Source: a delta proteobacterium NaphS2 (GTDB taxonomy: Bacteria; Desulfobacterota; DSM-4660; Desulfatiglandales; Desulfatiglandaceae). From it: a stretch of 41,382 nucleotides of DNA. This document shows, piece after piece, positions 35,756 to 41,382 of this stretch (its first letter is position 1; each line of letters begins with the position of its first letter). The position numbers were made by a program, and so were the translations under genes. The stretch covers positions 1-41,382 of the forward strand of contig ADZZ01000680.1 in NCBI GenBank assembly GCA_000179315.1, written 5' to 3'. A model generated the notes under the pieces. It was not told the origin of the DNA, did not search any database, and saw only the letters and a program-made list of their open reading frames with translations.

Positions 35756-36865
35756 CTATGCTTCCGTCAAGTTCTTATAGAACCCAAAAAGCGAAAGGAC
35801 TTCGTTTTTCAGGTCTTTAAAATGAAGAAGCGCTTCTTCTACTTTGTCTTTCAGTGAATCGAAAGTCGGGAAATGATGAAGGTGGATTTCTTTTTCCTTG
35901 ATTTTTTTCCAGAGCTTTTCGATTGGGTTATAATCCGGTGAATAGGATGGCAAATTATAAACCGTAACGCGATCCGCCTTTTTTTCGAAGAATTTCTTCA
36001 TCGCTTTACTTGTGTGGTATCTCGCGCCGTCCTGGATAAGAATAATGTGCTTTCTGGTTTTGGATAATACTTCGGTCAAGAAGGCTTCATAAGCTTCAGA
36101 ATTAAGTCGGCCTTCATCGTGCCCTTTACAAAAAAACCGGCCAGAGAAATAGTCGATCAAACCGAAGACTTTATAACCTTTACGTTTTCCTGATGTTTTC
36201 ACGACTGGTTGATGTCCCCTTTTGGCCCATGTGTAGGTTAGAGAACCCCACTGCGGAAATGAGGCTTCGTCACCAAACAAAATGTATGCATTTTTCTCTT
36301 TGGCCAAGTTAGAGATTTCAGGCCATGTTGTTTTAAGCCACTCCTTGCGTTTTTCAGGATCTTTATGATCTGATACAAATTTTGCTTTTTGGTACGAAAA
36401 ATCCATGTTTTTGAGAAGTTGGGAAATGTAGAAGACATTATATTGCACGCCGAATTTCTCGTAAATCAGTGTCTGTATCATGGGACTGCGCCAGCATGCG
36501 CCAGGAAACCCAGCTTTTGTGGGTCCTTCAATAATGAGTGACTCCAGTTCCTTTTTTTGTGTCTTGGTCAATTTTGATGGCCGTCCAGACGGTTTCTTTG
36601 ATCTCAGGCTTTCTACGCCTTTAAACAGAAGGGTATTCACCCACAAACGAATGGCTTCTTTGCTTACTTTCAAGGTTACCGCTATTACTGAATATGGGGT
36701 CCCATCGGATACTGCCAGGATAGCCAGTATCTTTTTGCACATGGACAGATTCCCAACTTTTTGGGCTTGATCGAGCATTTTATGACACTTTTTGCGGGTA
36801 CGGTTATTGAGGCTGATTCTGATATTTTTTTCATCGGGACCTCCCTTAAAACGCAGTTTTAACAA
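35756..36865 (-). CDS. IS630 family transposase (possible -1 frameshift at start)
   Basis: A DDE transposase of 369 residues as open frame. It has an N-terminal helix-turn-helix (about 40-100), then catalytic residues in ILFGDEASF (D199), LIQDGARYHTSK (D279) and DYNPIEKLWKKIKE (E316). The open frame can only start at a TTG (36865). A much better start is ATG 36834, with GGGAGGT 4 nt upstream, but that ATG is one frame away. The frames meet in an A7 run (36825-36831 on the opposite strand). Either ribosomes slip -1 there, or one A was lost. Protein length from the ATG would be about 359 residues. Confidence 0.88.
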   Translation of the reverse strand: MLKLRFKGGPDEKNIRISLNNRTRKKCHKMLDQAQKVGNLSMCKKILAILAVSDGTPYSVIAVTLKVSKEAIRLWVNTLLFKGVESLRSKKPSGRPSKLTKTQKKELESLIIEGPTKAGFPGACWRSPMIQTLIYEKFGVQYNVFYISQLLKNMDFSYQKAKFVSDHKDPEKRKEWLKTTWPEISNLAKEKNAYILFGDEASFPQWGSLTYTWAKRGHQPVVKTSGKRKGYKVFGLIDYFSGRFFCKGHDEGRLNSEAYEAFLTEVLSKTRKHIILIQDGARYHTSKAMKKFFEKKADRVTVYNLPSYSPDYNPIEKLWKKIKEKEIHLHHFPTFDSLKDKVEEALLHFKDLKNEVLSLFGFYKNLTEA

Positions 36866-36912
36866 CCTTCATACATTTTATCGCCGCTTTTGTCCCGCAA
36901 AAAATGAACCCA

Positions 36913-36939
36913 AACCCAAAAAAGTTTTCTTAACACCTA
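36913..36939. repeat. Right terminal inverted repeat of the IS630 element
   Basis: Reverse complement of the left end at 35720-35746 with five mismatches. The flanking TA at 36940-36941 mirrors the TA at 35718-35719. Confidence 0.85.
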
Positions 36940-37184
36940 TATATCAGGAATCTGTAAACTATGGTACTTATTTTTCCATCTGGCCACAAGTCTTCTTTGT
37001 CACCTTGTTTGATGGATCGTTTTATTTCATCTTGTTTTAATGGGTTCAGATGCATTTGTTGATCCGGCAAATTTACAATTTTGTCGATTTATTTTGTACG
37101 ATTTACATTTTTGTCTTTTTTCAGCCATCTGAAACGCATTGCAACATGTTGTTTTAGCAGGATAAATGCTGCATTCCTTCAAAA

Positions 37185-37199
37185 TGGCACATGGTTTGC
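37185..37199 (+). promoter_or_regulatory. Sigma-54 (-24/-12) promoter of amt-glnK
   Basis: TGGCAC (37185-37190), five bases, then TTGCA (37196-37200) gives the GG/GC pair at 37186 and 37198, exactly 12 bp apart as RpoN requires. The predicted start is near 37210, about 30 nt before the amt ATG. The perfect palindrome CAACATGTTG (37142-37151) and the AGCA/TGCT pair further upstream could be an NtrC-type activator site, but neither matches the enterobacterial NtrC consensus. Confidence 0.8.
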
Positions 37200-37239
37200 A
37201 GACTTGTGTTTGAAATTTATTACGGGGGGAGAATAAACT

Positions 37240-38460
37240 ATGAATGCAGGAGATACCGTTTTTGTATTGCTTTCCGCAGCGTTGGTCATGTTGATGACTC
37301 CGGGTCTGGCCCTCTTTTATGGCGGCATGGTCAGGAGCAAGAATGTCCTGGGAACATTGATGCAGAGTTTTTTCATATTGGGCATCATCAGCGTTGAATG
37401 GGTCCTTTGGGGTTACACCATGAGCTTTGGACCGGATCACGGGGGTATCATCGGAGGGTTGACCATGTTGGGACTAAAAGGTGTCGGAATGACTCCCAGT
37501 CCCGACTACGGCTCAACCATTCCGCAATTGGCTTTTATGATTTTCCAGTGCATGTTTGCCGTTATTACGCCCGCGCTTATCACCGGGGCCTTTGCCGAAA
37601 GGATGAAATTCGGCGCCTTTGTCCTTTTTACCCTCTTGTGGGCCACTTTCGTTTACAATCCGCTATGTCACTGGGTATGGGGCGTCGGCGGCTGGATGGG
37701 AGGGCTCGGTGCCCTTGATTTTGCCGGGGGAACCGTCGTTCACATCAGTTCCGGAATTTCAGCGCTTGCCGCAGCACTCATCATCGGAAAAAGGTTGGGA
37801 TACGGGACCACCTCTTTTATTCCCCACAACCTTCCCATGACTTTGACCGGTGCAGCCCTTCTCTGGTTTGGATGGTTCGGTTTTAACGCGGGAAGCGCCC
37901 TCGCCGCCGACGGTCTTGCCGCCAACGCCTTCGTGGTGACCCATCTGGCTTCTGCTGCAGCCGCCGTGTCCTGGGTCTTTTTTGAATGGATGCACCGCGG
38001 CAAGCCGACCACCCTCGGCGTCGCATCCGGCGCCGTCGCCGGACTTGTTGCCATCACGCCCGCATCGGGCTTTGTGGGTCCCATGAGTTCCCTTATCATT
38101 GGTTTTTTGGGAGGCGCTTTTTGCTATGGCGGCGTATTGCTCAAAGCACGTCTGGGGTACGACGATTCGCTGGACGTGGTGGGTGTTCACGGTGTGGGCG
38201 GCACCTGGGGTGCCCTTGCAACCGGTCTCTTTGCTTCTACGGAAATAAACGCCGGCGGCGCCAACGGCCTTTTCTTCGGCAACCCCGGGCAATTGTGGAT
38301 ACAATTTGTTTCGGTTGTGGCAACCATGGCATTTGCCTTTATCATGACACTGATTATCCTGAAAGTGGTCGATATGGTAATGGGCCTTAGAATCAGCGAA
38401 GAAGAAGAACGTATGGGCATGGATACCACCATACACAATGAAGCGGGATACACTTATTAA
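37240..38460 (+). CDS. amt: Ammonium transporter (Amt family)
   Basis: A 406-residue Amt/MEP channel with about eleven membrane helices. Typical segments seen are MTPGLALFYGGMVRSKN (helix M1, about 20-35), FQCMFAVITPALITGAFAER, VYNPLCHWVWGVGGWM, GTVVHISSGISALAAA (pore histidine), and DVVGVHGVGGTWGALATG (second pore histidine). The ammonium-binding Phe/Trp vestibule fits. A C-terminal tail ends in GYTY. The gene has a sigma-54 promoter and an adjacent P-II gene, so it is under nitrogen control and likely regulated by GlnK docking. Confidence 0.96.
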   Translation: MNAGDTVFVLLSAALVMLMTPGLALFYGGMVRSKNVLGTLMQSFFILGIISVEWVLWGYTMSFGPDHGGIIGGLTMLGLKGVGMTPSPDYGSTIPQLAFMIFQCMFAVITPALITGAFAERMKFGAFVLFTLLWATFVYNPLCHWVWGVGGWMGGLGALDFAGGTVVHISSGISALAAALIIGKRLGYGTTSFIPHNLPMTLTGAALLWFGWFGFNAGSALAADGLAANAFVVTHLASAAAAVSWVFFEWMHRGKPTTLGVASGAVAGLVAITPASGFVGPMSSLIIGFLGGAFCYGGVLLKARLGYDDSLDVVGVHGVGGTWGALATGLFASTEINAGGANGLFFGNPGQLWIQFVSVVATMAFAFIMTLIILKVVDMVMGLRISEEEERMGMDTTIHNEAGYTY

Positions 38461-38488
38461 TTATCTTAAATTAACCATATAATTTTAA

Positions 38489-38839
<351 letters not shown>

Positions 38840-38908
38840 ATTCTCCCACCCCCCCACCCCCTGCCTGGGAAGAACTGTCTTGACACGAAGCCCACTCACA
38901 TGTAACGG

Positions 38909-39406
38909 ATGGGTTCTGAATCAAAGATAATTTTTCGGCAGGGGTTTAAATCAGATGAATCGAAAAGATACCGCTCTACCAATTCCAAAGTATATGCCGT
39001 GAATCCCGATGGAACCCTCAAATGGTCCGTTGCCATCGGCACTTCTATCCAATCCTCTCCCGCAATTCGTGAGGACGGAAGTATTCTGATAGGTTCGGAC
39101 AACGGCATCGTTTACGCGCTCCGTCAAACGGACGGTACCGAAATCCGGACCTACGACAAAGACGACAAGGAGATTCGCTCTTCATTGCTGGTGGCATCCA
39201 ACGGCATCATCTATTACGGATCCACCGATGAAAAATTTTTTGCTCTCAACAGCAGCGGTACCGCCAAATGGGAACTCATGGTAACCGGTCCGGTCTCCGC
39301 TTCTCCGGCAATGGGATTCGGCGGCAACATTTATGTCGGTACGGAGTCCGGGTACTTCTATGCCACGGCCCCCAGCGCCTCAGAAAACCGTAAAGGAACC
39401 CTCTGA
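38909..39406 (+). pseudogene. Fragment of a PQQ-type beta-propeller protein
   Basis: A 165-residue open frame whose middle (about 28-152) shows PQQ/WD-like propeller repeats: KVYAVNPDGTLKWS, AIREDGSILIGSDNGIVYAL, IIYYGSTDEKFFALNSSGTAKW and GGNIYVGTESGYFYA. The first 25 residues are not repeat-like, and no signal peptide is seen. The last dozen residues are antisense to the truncated CPBP gene. Both ends are therefore lost, and the remaining part is not a full propeller. Such proteins normally need seven or eight blades. The amount of function left is probably nil. Confidence 0.7.
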
Positions 39407-39839
39407 AGAACAACTCTTCCGTCATGGGCGACAACATGCCGCCCACAAGGAAAAACAGGAGCAAGCGGTCGGTTTTTGAGGGAAGCGCCGTCTTGATGAA
39501 CTCCGACGGATCAATTCCCATCATAACCAAAGCCGGGTAAACCACCAAAAGAACCATTGCGAAACCGGCAGCCCAAAGCAGTCCCCTTCCCATACCGGCA
39601 AGTATGGTGTGGCCTGAAAGGCCGAAAACCCATAGCCTGTTTTGCCCGGCAAGGGCTGCGGCAATCATCACGGCCCTTTCAATGATGCGGGATGCACCCA
39701 AAAAAACCAGTGGCCATAGGTTTTCATGCCGGTATATGACCCACATGAGCAATTCCACCCCCGCCATACACAATGAAACCATGATCAAGGTTCCGACGGT
39801 AACGGGTGCAATGGTTTTTTTGGCGTAATCCATCAACAT
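39370..39839 (-). pseudogene. CPBP-family intramembrane protease, C-terminus lost
   Basis: The first about 157 residues of a CPBP (CAAX protease/bacteriocin-processing) membrane protein: several hydrophobic segments, then the catalytic TEELFFRGFLYGFLRRWG with the EExxxR motif. The second and third motifs (FxxxH and HxxxN/D) are missing. The frame runs on to 39276 through the antisense of the PQQ fragment, giving an unrelated tail. Homology stops near 39370, the same place where the opposing PQQ fragment stops. An inversion or deletion joined two gene tails here. Confidence 0.68.
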
Positions 39840-39841
39840 TG

Positions 39842-40173
39842 GGGCTCTATAAAAAAGCTTCTTTTCAGCGTCTGTACGACTTCGGCCTCACTCCGGGCGT
39901 CAAGGCTCCAGGGCAGGATCATGGGCAACTCGTCCTCGCCGCTCTCGAAGGATATTGGTAGCGGTGCTGTTGGACCACCGAACAATATCGACCTATTCCA
40001 GAAAATCGCTGAGGGTGGGGAAATCGAACTTGACGGCCCCTTCCCGCATGGCGGTCAACCACGACACCGTGATGTCATGGGGGGGCCACTTTCACCCGTT
40101 TGATCACCATTCCGTCGGTGAACAGACCATCGGTGAAGGTCCCCCCGGCATCAATATCAATCGTGAAACCCAT
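39842..40173 (-). pseudogene. Hydantoinase/oxoprolinase N-terminal remnant with frameshift and stop
   Basis: Reading from ATG 40173 gives MGFTIDIDAGGTFTDGLFTDG, the N-terminal ATP-binding motif of hydantoinase A/5-oxoprolinase. The frame breaks in a run of seven G (40079-40085; C on this strand). In the next frame homology goes on (HDITVSWLTAMREGA) to FLE, then meets a TAG, and continues as VDIVRWSNSTATNILRERRG. A third frame has a further matching piece. At least two frame changes and one stop therefore interrupt it, and the rest of the gene is gone. Confidence 0.7.
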
Positions 40174-40376
40174 AGACCTGTTTATCCTTTCATTTTCCAG
40201 TTTCGTCCCCGATGTCCATCCCGCAAGGGCAGTTTGGTTACCATTTTTAGGAAAACATACGGGCGTTAATGGATGATTTGAAATGGGCATTTGTATCGGC
40301 CGGCTCTTTATCACAAGGGCAACTTCTGTGCCACAAAAAGAGGAATTCATGAGGGATGAAATATAAGGCTTTGCAT
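40174..40376. other. Short non-coding stretch between two gene remnants
   Basis: About 200 bp. The frame upstream of the hydantoinase ATG stays open but shows no family match. I see no RNA gene, hairpin or repeat in it. Confidence 0.4.
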
Positions 40377-40739
40377 TTAAAGGTTATTTAAGATATCGGC
40401 AGGGCTGATAGCACGTCGTTCTCTTAGTATTTCATTTATCGTTTGGCGTGATACGCCCAAGAGCTTTGCCATTCCTTTGCATCCGAATTTGCTATTTGAT
40501 AAAGTTATGAGTCTTTGGCGATAGACATCCCTGCAAGTGGGATGATAGGGATTGCATTTATAGTTCCGACAAAGCGGAGCATTACGTTTGTGACCGTTCT
40601 TTTTGACCCGGTTTGAGGTACATTTTGGACAACAAATACCACATGGCCACTTCTTTTCTCTGAAGAATTCGTAGCACTTAGCGGGGTCGATGAGTTCAAG
40701 GATTCCAATCTCCGGATTTGTAGACGATTTTGTGGTCAT
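40377..40739 (-). pseudogene. Transposase remnant, zinc-ribbon and HTH parts (IS1595-like)
   Basis: A 120-residue open frame. It starts with a segment typical of IS1595-type N-termini (CYEFFREKKWP), then a zinc ribbon of CPKC...LCRNYKC. A helix-turn-helix-like part (GMAKLLGVSRQTINEIL) follows. The catalytic DDE-like (ISXO2) domain is absent; the frame ends at 40377. The ribbon's second pair (CRNYKC) has three instead of two spacers in the usual CxxC, consistent with decay. It is probably not functional. Confidence 0.55.
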
Positions 40740-40832
40740 GGCTATCTGCATATTTAAGTGGACAGAAAGCCATCTTATTTATACCAAATCTGAAGAAATT
40801 CCCAGCGAAAATGACTTTTTCAATCAAATTAT

Positions 40833-41180
40833 TTACAGCACGGGAAATCGTCGTATGAGCCAAATTATATTGCGGCTTTTTTTCACGTAATCGCAATTGG
40901 CAAGCTCCTTCATGAGCCGGACGTCCAGTCCGGGAGCTGCATCAAAATCGAATGTTTCCATTGGCTTTAAGATGGGGAATTTGGCCTCCTGCAGTCGCCT
41001 TTTGCGGCCATTCTCCTGTCGGGTCTGAACTTCGGCCTCACTCAGATTTAAAAGGAATTCCTCATAACTCAGGCTCTCCTGATTCGCTTGACGGATCACG
41101 TCCTCCAGCTCACGGAGCATCGTGGACAGTTTCAATTTTTTGAGATTCTCAATTAAGAGTGCTTTCATACCGGCGTTCAT
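40833..41180 (-). pseudogene. istB: IS21 istB helper ATPase, truncated before the Walker A motif
   Basis: The N-terminal domain of IstB is intact: MNAGMKALLIENLKKLKLST, SYEEFLLNLSEAEVQTRQ and LANCDYVKKSRNIIWLI. In full IstB the last part leads straight into the GxxGTGKTH Walker A loop. Here it breaks off after about 107 residues (near 40860) into unrelated sequence, so all ATPase motifs are gone. The start is ATG 41180, with GGAGGTGG just upstream and a 4-bp ATGA overlap with istA, as in intact IS21 elements. Confidence 0.75.
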
Positions 41181-41382
41181 CGTCCACCTCCGATCTGTCC
41201 GTAAATGGATACGTCCGGAGCCGGAAAGGTCTGCCAGTTTTCCAGGGCTGAAAACGATTGATCCCTGCCACATTCTCTATGGATTAAGATGTGTTTAACG
41301 GCCTGGCTGGAGCCCGCCCCCGATGATAGCGCCGTCTCAACTGCCGATTCGATGGCTTCGGAGAGTGGCCTTTGTAAAGCAT
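41177..41382 (-). CDS. istA: IS21 istA transposase, C-terminal end (partial at window edge)
   Basis: On the minus strand the last 68 codons, from the window edge to the TGA at 41179-41177, give a reading that ends APDVSIYGQIGGGR. An IstA C-terminus of the DVSxYxxL/IG type is typical. An upstream part reads ALQRPLSEAIESAVETAL. The stop codon overlaps the istB ATG. No DDE core is inside the window. The neighbouring istB is truncated, so the element is probably inactive even if istA is whole outside the window. Confidence 0.7.
   Translation of the reverse strand, partial: ALQRPLSEAIESAVETALSSGAGSSQAVKHILIHRECGRDQSFSALENWQTFPAPDVSIYGQIGGGR

Larger units (their letters stand above)
35718..36941 (-). 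mobile_element. IS630-family insertion sequence, complete
   Basis: The 1220-bp element (35720-36939) is bounded by 27-bp terminal inverted repeats (22 of 27 identical) and flanked by TA on each side (35718-35719 and 36940-36941), the target duplication of the IS630/Tc1 group. It carries one transposase gene on the minus strand. The element lies between a palindromic repeat and the amt promoter region. Its low-identity TIR ends and intact DDE gene suggest a possibly active copy. Confidence 0.9.

Noticed and set aside
37027-37440. Minus-strand open frame across the amt promoter
   Set aside because: It crosses the sigma-54 promoter and the amt start and shows no known motif.
37759-38436. Minus-strand open frame (225 codons) inside amt
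   Set aside because: It is antisense to a clear ammonium transporter, with no family match.
38844-38863. C-rich tract after glnK as a terminator
   Set aside because: No stem with a following T-run can be formed; it is only a homopolymer-rich stretch.
38958-38992. Possible tRNA fragment (GGTAGAGC on the minus strand)
   Set aside because: Only the D-loop half matches. No acceptor stem, anticodon arm or T-arm can be built around it.

Overview
The window looks like a chromosomal segment from a Gram-negative, probably anaerobic bacterium of the Desulfobacterota (the former Deltaproteobacteria, Desulfobacterales-like). The evidence is a heptose-kinase gene (LPS), ResB/CcsB cytochrome c biogenesis, several families common in that group (DUF3786, DUF4416, DUF116, DUF3467), and the gene order gmk-remA-yicC-DUF4416-rfaE1-rpe-rsmB-DUF116-fmt-def. 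The lineage call is inference from gene content; no 16S rRNA gene is present.

Layout. 1-1375 (minus): a YchF-like GTPase cut by the window edge, and an Smr-domain protein. 1510-6035 (plus): DUF3786, purE, a TsaC/Sua5-type protein, nadA and a PLP-dependent decarboxylase resembling PanP. 6016-13913 (minus): a ten-gene housekeeping cluster running def, fmt, DUF116, rsmB, rpe, rfaE1, DUF4416, yicC, remA, gmk, with many overlaps or short gaps. It covers N-terminal formyl-Met handling, rRNA methylation, heptose/pentose sugar metabolism, RNA turnover and GMP phosphorylation. 13957-17431 (plus): HD phosphohydrolase, EI24 membrane protein, CbpA-type DnaJ and a PP-loop tRNA thiolase-like protein. 17459-22510 (mostly minus): prepilin peptidase, a second YrdC-family protein (plus), sppA, rpsA and cmk. 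22750-26013 (plus): an HU/IHF gene, a large Alu-domain-type SRP RNA, pgeF and a divergent pyrG. 26014-28621 (minus): a small penicillin-binding transpeptidase and serS. 28883-32502 (plus): resB, ccsB and a REC-PAS-LuxR regulator. 32527-35527 (minus): DUF3467, a fused SpmA/SpmB-like membrane protein and a protein with two CDP-alcohol phosphatidyltransferase domains.

From 35.5 kb on, the region is accessory. There is a 160-bp imperfect palindrome, then a complete IS630 element (35718-36941, TA target duplication). A sigma-54-driven amt-glnK nitrogen operon follows. From 38.9 kb to the end lie decaying fragments: a PQQ-propeller piece, a truncated CPBP protease, a hydantoinase/oxoprolinase pseudogene, a zinc-ribbon transposase remnant and the truncated istA/istB of an IS21 element.

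The most interesting items are the HU/IHF gene directly upstream of an Alu-domain SRP RNA (in Bacillus an HU protein binds that Alu domain), a perfect 20-bp tandem duplication between them that doubles a -10-like box, the 160-bp palindrome, the tandem CDP-OH-P enzyme whose second active-site motif is altered, and an IS630 transposase whose good ribosome-binding site and ATG lie one frame away across an A7 run. No CRISPR array, complete tRNA or rRNA gene was seen.
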